Origin: Klebsormidium nitens
Taxonomy: Eukaryota; Streptophyta; Klebsormidiophyceae; Klebsormidiales; Klebsormidiaceae
Length of the DNA stretch: 64,000 bases
NCBI GenBank assembly: GCA_000708835.1
Contig: DF237123.1
Span: forward strand, 97,444 to 161,443
Direction of reading: 5' to 3'
Part shown: positions 22,958-34,223 of the stretch, piece after piece
How the letters are laid out: every line of letters begins with the position of its first letter
Position numbering within the stretch: position 1 is the stretch's first letter
Program-made: the position numbers and the translations under genes
Notes under the pieces: generated by a model
Database searches by the model: none
What the model saw: only the letters and a program-made list of their open reading frames with translations
Told to the model about the DNA's origin: nothing

Positions 22958-25900
22958 TTAATGCAGGGAAAGTCCACGAAAGCCGTATCCCCTGGAAAAG
23001 CTGGCTGCAGCACTTATAAAAAGTGTCTTACTCGAGAGGAGTCTGTTCATGAGCGGCTGCACAATATTACCTTGAGAAACAGAAAAAGAAGTAGTATCAT
23101 TTTCCTTCATAGCTACATGAAGAAGAATGCAACTCAGGGGGATTGAAACCCATTTCAGACACAAGGACATGCGTGGAACGGCCGCAAAAGAGGTACAAAA
23201 GAAAACCTGAGCGAGCAGTGAAAGTTGTTTTCGTTCTGGCCTGAAACATCAAACAGGATAACCACTGCGGTCCATGACACGGACTGCAAAATCCATCGCT
23301 TTTGGGGCTTGGTTCCAATCGAAGAAGTTGCTTGTTTTGGATCATGATTGTACAGAAACCGACTCGTAGTAGAACAGTTGAGAATCAGCAAGAGCTCGGA
23401 TCTCCTGTGCGTGTTCGGACACTTACCAGAAGCCGGAGCAGGGGCGGGCGCGGGAGCCTGCAGCAGCCGGCGTCCGTTGGCGCACGGCGTCGAAGCTGGA
23501 AAACACAACCAGACAGATCATGCGAAAGCGCAACTTATCGTAGAATTAGCGAGGCCAGGCGGAAGCGCAAAGATCGTAGACACTAAGGGATCAGGCGAAA
23601 GCGCAGAAGTTGGAGACACTGAGGGATCAGGCGAAAACGCAGAAATTGGAGACACTGAGGGATCAGGCGAAAGCACACAGTTACAAACACTTCGTGAATC
23701 AAGCGTAAGCCTACGGGAAAGCAAGAAATGGCGTGGAGGCCGATGTTTCCAGAACCGTTAAGAGGGTAACCTTCCCCGAGCAACATGAGCTATTTTGCCT
23801 TTGTATCAGATTGTGTCAAAAGAAAAGGAATTTGGTATGGACTACTGACTCGCAGGAACGCAGGCTCCCAGCCTGGCAATGTCCGGGTTCAGCGGAACAG
23901 GGCCTCGCAGCTCGCACACCAGCCCGGGGGGGCAGTCGATGGGGAGAATGCTACCCCCCTGACGGCAGGCTGCGCACTCAACAAGAAGAACTTGTCAGGG
24001 TAAAAACCGCAAGTGGGCAGATCGGTATTTGAGCTCGATTGCAGTATCCCAAAGCGATTGGTGTGAATACAGAAGCTACAGCAGACAGATTAGTCGTTTC
24101 TCGAGGACTGAGGGGATCCCTTCGTGTAAGAATATCCACTCCGAGAGGTTCGCCGCATCTGAGAACCGCATATCAGTTAAGGCAGAGCGTTCAAAATTCT
24201 GCTGCTCACTTGCAGGAACGCAGACTCCCATCCTGACATTAGAAATAAGAAAGTTAGAGCACTCAAATCTAGTCTTAATGACTAAAGGCCGAGGGATCCC
24301 TTAGGGTGACCAAGAGCTTTGCCGCATCCGATAGCGGCGTATCGTTCAAGGCAGAGCGTTCAAATCTTTGCTGCTCACTTGCAGGAACGCAGACTCCCAT
24401 CCTAGCGATGTCGGGGTTCGACGGAACGGGGCCTTCCGGCTCGCAGACGAGGCCTGAGGGGCAGTCGATGGGGGCGATGTTACCCCCCTGACGGCAGACT
24501 GGAGGACGCAGCAGAATAAGAGTGTCAAAAAGGACGGTGGATAGACTTGAGCATGCTAGATACTAGGGATCTGGTGGCCCTTTAACGGTAAGATGAGACA
24601 CTTATGGGTCCGGTCCAAAGAGAAAGGCTAACGGGAATGATGATAAGGAAGCAAGCTAGAATTCCACGGTACATACTAGACTATTGATCGAAAGTGCTTC
24701 TGACCGTTCGTTGGCAGCACAAAGGTGCAGGAAACGAGATGGACTTCGAGGGCATAGGTATTGATAGCTTCTACCGGCGTGCATGAAGACCTGTGGATCT
24801 TTTTACTTCTTTTGAGGCCAACGGATGTTGGCAGAAGATCCCTTGAAGGCAAATTTATAAGATAAGAAAGGAGGACAGGAGAGGAGGGTGTGAAGGAAGT
24901 GGGCGACCCTTACTAGGCTGCGTGACCGTCTTGGTCGCCTCCCCGAGCAGCTTCCGTGCTCCGAGGCCCAAGAGAGAAGCTGCACCAGAGAAAGATGGCG
25001 GCGTCGGCTCACAGGACGACGTCAGCTCGCAGGGCAAAGTTACCAACCCCTTGCAATTCATCCAATGCTAAACTATGTTGGTTCTCTCTCAAACCCAAGA
25101 AAACAAACCTTTTTTTCTTATTGAAAACCCTCATAAAATACTGGAAGAGATCCTGAATACTTCGTGGTAAGAGTGGGAGTGATTCTGCATCTTTCCCGAC
25201 CTTTTTCCCTCAGCTCCGACACCCTCGAAGGCCCCGTCCGAAACTAACTGTTCGTAAGTAAAGCAACACGCTTCATTCGTGTGTCATTCGGGCGCCGGAC
25301 CAGAAGGAGCTCTAAAAACAGAACCGGGGGAGCTTACCGAGCAGTCCCCCCGGCGCGGGCGCGGGCGCGCCCAGAAGCGAGGGGATTGAGGGAAGGGCCT
25401 GGTGCACTTTGCGCGCGCGCGCCTTCGCAGCTGCACTTCCTGTTACAGTGGGTGTGAGATTTCAAAGGGCACTAGTGGCTTCTTAGTTCCGACAGTCATC
25501 GGACAGACTACAATGCACCTTGAATTTCTGCCTCGGCGACCATTTTGCCCATTACTGCGGTAGCTGGTCGCCAAGGCGTTACGGTCACAGGACTCCCTGT
25601 TCGAAGGAAAGGCAGCATCAGAGAAGAGAAGTTGCAGGAAGAACCTTCTGATGTTTCAACGAGTGAAGGAAAGCAGAAGATGTCGAAGGAAAGGCGAACG
25701 AACATACGAGGTAGATCGAGTTGGTGTTTTTTCGACAGGAATCAAAGATGCAAGACTCAGCACAAACACACCGTTGAGGCGTTTCTCAATCAATAGCTTG
25801 CGTACTGTTCTTCATCGGCCATGTCATACTATGTGTATGAATCCAGAAGTTCTTTGAATATTGAAGCAATATCACGACCGTGTCTCAAGAGGACTTTATC

Positions 25901-28900
25901 GAACATGACCTCCTCACAGGGTTAGGACGACCTTGCGATTTCATTGGGCTGTGCCAAATACCAGCGGATTTGAAGGATGAAGATTGATTGGAATCGAAAC
26001 TTACCCAGCAGCGTAACAGGTTCGTTCTCATCTTCCTTCTCAAGGATCCTTCGTCCCCCGGTCAGCGACCCTGAATAAGAACACAGAGGCAGGAAAGCGT
26101 TCAAAACTTGTTGTACCTTGTATGGCACCTAGCAATGGCTCTCGCAAGGAGCGGAACACGAGATTGAGGGCTGTATTCGTCAAACTCATTAGTCCAATCA
26201 CACTTTCTGTAAAGTGGGCTCCTGTTTATGGGGCTGTCTAAGGATTTTCGTGCGTCACGTCCAGGTGATTCAAAGCAACTCCGCTCAAGGATTCATTGGC
26301 TTCACCTGGTTGACTCCAACTCAGAAAGTTGCACTACTCTCGAATGAAAGGATCTAAGGGTTCTCGGCAACGTAGAACAGACAAAGTCCACCTTTCAAGG
26401 ACGTGAACCCGATGCTTTGGAATCTCTTCATACTTCGTCGCAAAAAGTTGCTAAGCCGCTCCAGCCCATCACTGATGGTGATGGCCCTAAACTCTAGATT
26501 TTAAGATTCTTTTCCGAAACCCGTGCAAACAAAGCGCGTGCATTTGCGTGCAGGATGTTGACATTCTCACCGATCATTCCGAGGATTCCGCCCGGCGCGG
26601 GCGCCGGCGCCGGAACGGGGCTGATCTGGTGGAGCTTACGCGCGCCCGGGGAGGCGACTCCTGAGCAACGGAGAAGTTTGAGATAGTCTTTCAGTCCTCT
26701 GTCAGATTGAAGAAGAGCAGAGTTTGTCTGGTTAGAGGTTAGACGTTTTTGGTCAGAGGTTTGAACGTATTCGACGCCAGTACACCCATCCGTAATGGAT
26801 AGGGACCTGCCGGGGGAGGAGAATATGGAAACGGGAATTCGTTTCTCAAGCATTGCTTTCGAGTTAGACAAGGCGCAACGAAGGCTTAGTGAGGGCAGCT
26901 AGTGACGTGGGTACTCGTGAAGCTGACGTGAGCAACCGTGCGGGGCATGAAGTTCCAGTGAACTTATCGTAAGTTTCCGCCGTGAAGACTGCAACCAAGT
27001 CCGGAAAGTCTGAAAGGAAGCCCTAGTCATAGTCACGAGTTTCTGAATTGTGAATGCTGGCGCAGGCGCCCGGGACTTAAGCTCTTGCAATAGCTGTCAG
27101 AACGTTTCTGGTAGAATTCTACGTCCAACATACAAGTGTATATATTCGGTTCGTTGATTTTTGCCCAGTAGTCTGCCTAACGACTTCTTAATGCTCGGGT
27201 ATTATTTATGGTACGTGTACTCGGCAGTAAAGTCGATTAGAAGTCTTGTTAGAGAACCACAAGTGTGCGGCCCATGACAAGAATTATGTCTGCTGTTAGT
27301 TTATCTTCTCAAGGTCGCCTCTCCCTGTAGTAAGAGGCGCATCCCGCCATTCCCTTTCTCCCGGTGCTTTGCCCCGGTCGCGACAGTGGTGCTCGCGCCT
27401 TGGACGGTGATAGTTGTGCTTGTGCCCGGTAGAAGTGAAACTGTGCCCGGTTGAAGTGAAGTGGCGCCAGTTAAACCGGGGCTGCTGACCAGGCTGGTTT
27501 CGGAGGGGGTTAAGCTAAACGTAGACGCCGTACCCGGTGCCGTAACCACCGGGTTAGAGGGAATGGTTACGCTAGCCGGAGGAACGACCACGACAGGGGC
27601 GGAGGTGGCAATTGACACCGGGGCGGCCGTGCCCAGAGGCTCCAGTGTGAAAGAGCCCGAGATCGCCCCGGTTGTGTCTTGCGTCCCGGTTAATGTCCCG
27701 CTTGGGCTACGAACCCCGTTTTGGGTTACAGGCGACACTCCTACAACGGCCGGGTTAGTGACCCCGGTTATCGAAGAAGCGACAGGTGAAACGGACACGA
27801 CTGTGGAGGGGGAAATGAGTGACGTACCGGCGGCGGTAACTAGGGGCGGGGACAGCGCGCCGAGCGTTTCGGCGGGCGTACCTACGACTGAAACCGTCGG
27901 GGGGGAAGCGGCTGACGTCGTGATGACGGCAGTCGTCGAAGTCCCCGGGGGAGCGCAGTCGATGTTTATGTTGACGACGCCGTTTGGGGTCATCGACTTA
28001 ACCGTTGCGCAGTCTGTGCGGAGCTGCCTCTGGGAGCGTTGGGACTCTTGCGGGAGAACTAGGTTGGGCTCGTCGCGTGTTTGGGGTTTCGTGCGGTGAA
28101 GGGTTGTGGCGGGGCGTGAGAGGGATTCGTCGTGTCCTGCGTGCAGGAATCGAGTCTTGGCTGAACACTCGTGTTAATGACGTGTTGTCTGACGTGTTGT
28201 TTTGCAGGACTTATCATCAGAGTGACGCGTGTTGGAAGTCCGACTGTATGCCCAGGAGCTGATAGTGGGTACTGGGTGATTTTAAAGGGAGCGATAGGGG
28301 CGTTGGGCATATACGATTCGAAGTCGAGTCGGGCGGAACAGGCGTGCACATGTGGGGGCTTAGGCGGACGTGAAGTCATAATCAAGCTTCGTTCGACCCG
28401 TGCATTCTGGCTCAGACAAGGTGAACACCCGAGACAAACACTTTAGAAACGAAAGGATACATGTTTCGGCGAATGAGAAGGCAGAGGGTTTGACTACACT
28501 CTATATTTCTCGGGGAATGCAAGAGGCAATAGCGCCTAAGACCAAGGGGCAATGAGGACATTCTAAGTGAATGGGTCGGATCAAGACGACGATGGTAAGA
28601 AAGGGACGGAACACATACAAGTTACGCGACATACATTCGCGTAAAAGAAAACAGAAAAGTCCTTCAAACCAAAGTTAAGCAGACGCCAGTAGAAAACTAG
28701 GAAAATGTATTGGTAGGAAAGTACGTCTGGCGAAGTGACCCTCTAGATTCAGGTTCCTCTTCGGCGGCTATAAGACTATTCCAACCGCTTACCGTTTTAA
28801 ATCTGCTGTACAAAGACGGAGCACGAGACGAGTCACGGCGACTTCTAAGACGATGGACCGAACAATCAATTTAGCTTCACAATCAATATGGGCTCAGTAA

Positions 28901-31900
28901 TTCTTTTCAACCCGTTTACCTGGTGCGGGTGCCGGTGCAGGGCTAGGCGCCTGGTGCAGCCTGCGCGCGNNNNNNNNNNNNNNNNNNNNNNNNNNNNNNN
29001 NNNNNNNNNNNNNNNNNNNNNNNNNNNNNNNNNNNNNNNNNNNNNNNNNNNNNNNNNNNNNNNNNNNNNNNNNNNNNNNNNNNNNNNNNNNNNNNNNNNN
29101 NNNNNNNNNNNNNNNNNNNNNNNNNNNNNNNNNNNNNNNNNNNNNNNNNNNNNNNNNNNNNNNNNNNNNNNNNNNNNNNNNNNNNNNNNNNNNNNNNNNN
29201 NNNNNNNNNNNNNNNNNNNNNNNNNNNNNNNNNNNNNNNNNNNNNNNNNNNNNNNNNNNNNNNNNNNNNNNNNNNNNNNNNNNNNNNNNNNNNNNNNNNN
29301 NNNNNNNNNNNNNNNNNNNNNNNNNNNNNNNNNNNNNNNNNNNNNNNNNNNNNNNNNNNNNNNNNNNNNNNNNNNNNNNNNNNNNNNNNNNNNNNNNNNN
29401 NNNNNNNNNNNNNNNNNNNNNNNNNNNNNNNNNNNNNNNNNNNNNNNNNNNNNNNNNNNNNNNNNNNNNNNNNNNNNNNNNNNNNNNNNNNNNNNNNNNN
29501 NNNNNNNNNNNNNNNNNNNNNNNNNNNNNNNNNNNNNNNNNNNNNNNNNNNNNNNNNNNNNNNNNNNNNNNNNNNNNNNNNNNNNNNNNNNNNNNNNNNN
29601 NNNNNNNNNNNNNNNNNNCGCCGGCACAGGCGCAACGTCTTGCTGGAGGCGACGCGCCCCGCGGGCCGCGGCCGCTAACAGGTCAAAGGGAGGAAGCGAT
29701 TTATAGAGAGAGTGACTGCGGAGACAGCATATCCCGGGACTGGTGTGCTGGAGTGTTTCAACAATTCCTTCTCAAGAAAATTGTCGTTGACAATTTGAAA
29801 GCGAAGGTGCGCTCTTCGAACCAAGTCGAGTTGCTTCACTTACTGGGCGCGGCAAAGGAAAAGAAAGAAGACAAAAATAGAGCGATCTTCTGTTGGATCA
29901 ACTATGACTTCTCGCAAACTCATAGCATCTTACTGTAAAATCAGCTTTCCAACATTTGGCGCGAGACAAATAGACGAAGAAAGAACAAAGGCAGGCGCTG
30001 ATTGTCTTTCAATGACTGGACGTTTGGGAGGTTGAGCGCATCCCTTCGCCGATTCAGACAAAGCTGAACGTCCTCAATCTGACCCTCGTTCTCTCGTAAA
30101 CGTTCTAGAACATGATGGAGAGCTCATGCTATGAACGACAGGTACGAGAACAAGACTGCAAGCTGCTCTGCGGACCATCATCTTCGGCTGTCAAAAATGA
30201 CTGTACACGACACAGATGATTCGTACCCGTGACGGGCGCCGGTGCCGGTGCCGGGACGGGGGCCTGCTGGAGGCGGCGCGCGCCCGCGGCCGCCGATGCG
30301 CCTGGCGCGGGCGCGGGCGCGGACGCGGGAACTGAGGTGTGCGGAAGAAGCAGTGAGAATGTTTTTAAAAATCATGGATATTAGAGGTCTGAACGGGAAT
30401 GCAAAGGTAAAACTGGCTCGAGACGTCTTAGCTTGTCAGCTCCGTGTGAACCAGGAGCACCATTGAGGCAAGGTAGCAGACGACAAGGTTGGATCTCAAG
30501 AACACGGACTTTGAAAACGTTCATCGAGAAGCAGCACTTGCAGGGAAATAAAGGGAAACTTGCTAGAGCGAGAGCTTCCTGACAACTTGACTGGGATCCA
30601 GTACTTAGTTGATGCCGAAAGCGTGCTCAAGCTGGTTGATTATCGTAAGCATCGTGTAGAAGGGATCTTGTCAGAAAGGTCGAAGATTCTGCAGGAAACG
30701 CCCTTACCTGGCGCTTCGACCTGCAACAGCCTTCGGGCGCTAGGAGCAGTTGCTGTGGCTGCAAAGAAGGAAAATAACGTTCGGACTTTCAATCAGACGA
30801 GAAGCAACGGATCGTCGAAAAGAGGGATTTAGTCGTTTGAATGCTTGCTAAGGAGAGGAGAGGAATCGATACCGCCGAGGACTCGGGGTCCTGTCTTGAC
30901 ACTCGACAACTCGTCCTCGTAAGACACGAGATTTGGCTTTTGGTCATATAGAATAGGTACCCAGAAAATCACGCTCCCTTGACGAAGTTGTTTGTTTGGA
31001 GTGACGATCGACCCCTCCGCTTTTGAACGCGAAGGTCCTCGGGTTGAGGCAAGCGCAGATCGGGACTCATGCAGCTGATTGCTCGAGATTAACAGATGGA
31101 TTTTTGAACCTGAGCTTTTCCTTGACCGTTTTGAAGCACCTTCTGCCTTCCTCTTTCAGAAGGAAGGAAGGATCTCATCTGTCCATTCAAACGCTTTTTC
31201 CTTCCAGATCTGAAGATGCAAAGCATATGCTGGCAGGGTTCAGGTTATGTAGCCTCGAGAGAAGCTTACCAGGCGCTGGTGCCGTCGCGTTAGCGGCTCC
31301 CCCCGCAGCAGCAACTGGGGCAGGCGCCGGAGGCACAGGCACCGGGGCAGGGGCCGGAACCGGAACGGGCGCAGGGGCCGGAACCGGAACGGGCGCCGCG
31401 GCAGCAACCGGAACGGGGGCAGGGGCCGGGGCAGGGATGGCCACTGCCCCGGGCGCCACTGCCGCAGTGACCGGGGCAATGGCGGGCCCGGTCACGTTGT
31501 GAGTGACCGGAATGCCGTGGTCCAGGTCATACGCGACGGCGATCGGGCTGTTGGGGACGAGCACGCCGACACCGGTGGCGTCCACGGCTGGAGAGAGGGG
31601 TTACGGGAGGTTAGGGGATGGTTAGGAAGGTCAGGGGATGGTGAGAAAGGGTCGGGAAGGGAGAGACTGATCAAAGGAACTTCCATGCAAATGTTCTTGC
31701 CGTGTCTGGAACTAGAGGTTTTACTGAGCATCTCGACGGGTTTGCTTTCCTGTTGAGAACGTTGAGACATGCTCTAAAGAAAGGAGAGACTAAAGAGCAG
31801 CGCGGATCTGCGGGAAGAAGAGAAACCGAAGACAGCATATCACGTGTTCGTGTATTGACTCACTATCTGAAGTAGCGAGAAGGTGGGCAATGCACCAGCT

Positions 31901-32887
31901 AGCCATCCACCCACCCTCAAAGTCACAGAAGCCAACTCCTAAAACGAACCAAATTTTGTTCGCGAGTTGACCTTTGTAAGCAAGGACTCAGCCGATATCA
32001 TAGATGGAAAGGTAGGAGGACCATGCTGTCTTGCTTTGGTGGAATCAGCCGACGAGACCAACCGATCTCCCTCAGAGCACTCAATCAAAATCCAATATTT
32101 ATCTGCATCTATTTGCGTGACAAACAGAGTCGTTCCTTATACGCGAAGAGGCCTGACTGTTCTGGGGTGTGCCCCAGAGTCCTCGTTCTTGGTTTACTCT
32201 CTCGCGAAGCATTTTGCGAGTTTTTTTTAGTTCTGTCCGCGAGTGGGAAAGCAAGCAGCCCAAAGACGTCAAGGCCTCTGGTTATCCAAGTCAGTTGGCC
32301 GATAAAAACTACGAAGTTAAAGTACTTTCCGGACAAAGAAGTCTCAAAAGAAAGTTCGCTCGTGGGCACTCACGTTTCAGGCTTCGGCTCCTCACCCTTG
32401 CAAAACCTGCACACACGCTTGCTTGCCTGAGTAGGAAGCATTCTTTAGGATTCCCCTCTCATCCTGTAGACTCAAGATTGTTCTGAAACGGCTCTTTTCA
32501 ACATTAGTCTTTGGACATGTGAAATAAATCCAGCAATGAAGCCTACAATCGGCTATGACATTTGAAATCTTCTCATTCACATGCATGCAAACTCAAGGTC
32601 AGTAACAAAAAGCCAATATTTATGTCAGCCCAACTGTTTTGTAGGGCACATCCGAGACCTATCTCCTGGGTCTGGGCCAATCAGACGACACTCCCGACTC
32701 AGTTGTAGAAGATACTGAGCACTAATTTCATGACAACCAAAGAGGGGCAGCTTCAGAGCTTGATCTGCATCGGAAACTTACCGGCACGCGTCATCTCGCG
32801 CTCGATGCCCTTTGCAGAGCAGCTTCCCAGCGTGCAGAGAAAGAGCACAAGTAACGAGCACCGAAGCCATGCCTTTGTGAAGCCCAT
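22958..32887 (-). CDS. Modular secreted Pro/Ala-rich protein built from many symmetric microexons
   Basis: The first exon 32782-32887 encodes a clear signal peptide (MGFTKAWLRCSLLVLFLCTL...CSA) and ends in a strong donor. Internal exons read here: 31270-31587, 30708-30758, 30227-30331, one end at 29674 and one at 28920 cut by the assembly gap, 26571-26660, 26005-26070, 25338-25430, 24914-24979, 24379-24498, 23850-23969, 23427-23495; last exon 22958-23004 (TAA). Every complete internal exon is a multiple of three and starts and ends in phase 1. Most carry an (R/K)(R/K)L(L/H)Q-like motif with Pro-Ala runs (GARRLQQAPVPAPAPAP, CANGRRLLQAPAPAPAP, ARKLHQISPVPAPAPAP). Two 120-nt exons encode a four-Cys unit (CRQGG...DCP.GLVCE...CVPA). 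Alternative reading: the exon 27301-28013 is a terminal exon, giving two adjacent genes or alternative 3' ends. Likely extracellular or wall-associated; function unknown. Confidence 0.68.
23527..23710. repeat. 36-base minisatellite, about five units, inside an intron of the Pro/Ala-rich gene
   Basis: Units start near 23567, 23603, 23639 and 23675 with a degenerate unit before them; the core is GAGACACTGAGGGATCAGGC. Thirty-six is a multiple of three, so frames stay open on both strands. On the sense strand of the surrounding gene it would read as SPDPSVSP-type repeats. It sits between exons 23427-23495 and 23850-23969. Confidence 0.88.
24212..24238 (-). pseudogene. Fragment of the four-Cys exon
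   Basis: About 27 bases repeat the 3' end of the 120-nt exon (region encoding GVCVPA plus donor), lying between the two intact copies 24379-24498 and 23850-23969. The adjoining upstream bases (CTGCTCACTTGCAGG) are also shared. Confidence 0.7.
27301..28013 (-). CDS. Ser/Thr/Val/Pro-rich exon ending in a stop (terminal or alternative exon)
   Basis: An acceptor at 28013 gives a phase-1 entry that fits the exon ending at 28920. The frame then runs 237 codons to a stop at 27301. It opens DCATVKSMTPNGVVNINIDC and continues as a mucin-like low-complexity stretch rich in Thr, Ser, Val, Pro and Gly (GTSTTAVITTSAASPPTV, SLLPGTSTTITVQGAST). It closes with GMRLLLQGEATLRR, echoing the RRLLQ motif of the other exons. 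It may be the true 3' end of the upstream exons (making 26660-22958 a second gene) or an alternative terminal exon. A phase-1 donor also exists near 27885 (VSVVG|), which would make a short internal exon. Probably secreted and heavily glycosylated, by composition only. Confidence 0.6.
28970..29618. other. Assembly gap (649 N)
   Basis: A run of N interrupts two partial exons of the Pro/Ala-rich gene. Both flanks are GC-rich Pro/Ala-coding sequence (minus strand: RRLQQDVAPVPA on the upstream side, RRLHQAPSPAPAP on the downstream side). The gap probably hides further repeated microexons that collapsed or failed to assemble. Confidence 0.99.
31317..31440 (-). repeat. 24-base coding minisatellite in the 318-nt exon
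   Basis: Units of 24 bases (two near-identical ones at 31347-31370 and 31371-31394, with degenerate neighbours) encode PVPVPAPA-type octapeptides. The run gives a Pro/Ala/Val rod within the secreted protein. Confidence 0.85.
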
Positions 32888-34223
32888 TGTAGCTTCTTCA
32901 AGTCGTCCGTCTGAGCGATCCCCCTTTGCCAAAGCTAATCTCTGGAGCAAGAAAGTCAACCAACCTCTCAAGCAGAGTTTTCTACTTTCGTCCTCCCCGC
33001 AAAGGAACTCTGTTCCGTCTGGAAAACCAAAAGTCTTCGTCTCTCCCCGAACTTCCTCCCTGCCACTGCCAGAGAACTTCCGTCGACCTTCCGGAACTAG
33101 TTGAAATGCTCCTCAGCTTTCCCTCTGACCTGCTCGTGATCCGCAATGTTTAGGTGGTCAACATTCTGCAAGAATTTAAAAGGGCGGATCTTCGATGGAC
33201 TTCAAGCAGAGCTCCTCTCAGCAGCGCAGAGCAACAATCCACTTCGAGGTGCCTCTGCCAAGCCTGTGACAGCCTGTCGATGCCTAGCTTCGTCAACTAA
33301 GCATGAAGCTGTGGGGTGCCTCAAGTCTGAACCGCATGGACGATCGCCGACACTTTACATGCGGCTCATATCTGCTTCTGTGCCATGCGCAAGCCATGTG
33401 CCTTCTCCAGCGATGGGTCAGATTACGGAGCTTGAGGCCCCTCTGAAAGATTCTCTGACGGGCTTCGCGCCTCAGCACCTCGTTAATTGACGATCGAACA
33501 ATCCAAATTTTCGCTCTGCGCGACGCGCGTGCGTGCACGTAGTACATTGCTCTTACTTTTTCCCGCTCAAATTTGAAAGTTAGGACCAGCGCTTACCTCA
33601 TTCTTGAAGCTAAGACTAATGTAAAACCCCACATTCGAAGACGTCCTGGAAGGTCATGAAATTCGTCGGGCTCCTCCTGAGGAGGCTGCCCGGTTCATTC
33701 TACCGGGTCACTTTGCAGCCTACATGGAAAGACTTCTCTCTTCTTCCCGGGCATGCTTCAGTGCAGACCCGGTCGATCGACGGAATGCTGGATTGCATTG
33801 ATCTATGAACAAAAAAACAGGGGAAACGAGTTACAGCCGAGTAGCGCAGGGCGGCACTCGCGAAGGATACGCGCAGATCAGCGCGCCAAAGAATCATAGT
33901 CTTGGAACCCGTTCTGCTTGAATTTTACGAATCTGGATTAAGACAGGTTCTGAAAGCTTGCAAGGAGGAAGGTGAGTCACATTCTGTCGAAGGAGAAACA
34001 GACGAGCCAGTAGCGGAGCACAGGGGAAGTCAGGGTGCTGCGAAATTGGTTGTCCAAGCCTGAACGTGCGGTGAAAAGTAGCAAATCTTGCTGCATCTGC
34101 AGAAAGCAGCATTTGAGATCGAAAGACAGGTTTTTGCACTTCGTCGCTGAGGACAGTCGCCAACTTGCTAAGATTCTGCCGGACCCCGTGGTGACTGGAA
34201 GTACGCTCCAGAAGCTGGGAAGA
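32888..34223. other. Divergent intergenic region between the Pro/Ala-rich gene and the mannanase
   Basis: The two starts face away from each other, so both promoters should lie here. Several small open frames (33146-33490, 33894-34241) have no motif. No clear TATA box or repeat was recognised. Confidence 0.4.

Noticed and set aside
23348-23761. Plus-strand 137-codon protein with GSGES repeats
   Set aside because: The frame crosses a supported minus-strand exon (23427-23495) and is kept open by the 36-base minisatellite.
28866-29706. Long open frames on both strands (28866-29706)
   Set aside because: They are almost entirely translated N characters of the assembly gap; only the short flanks carry sequence information.
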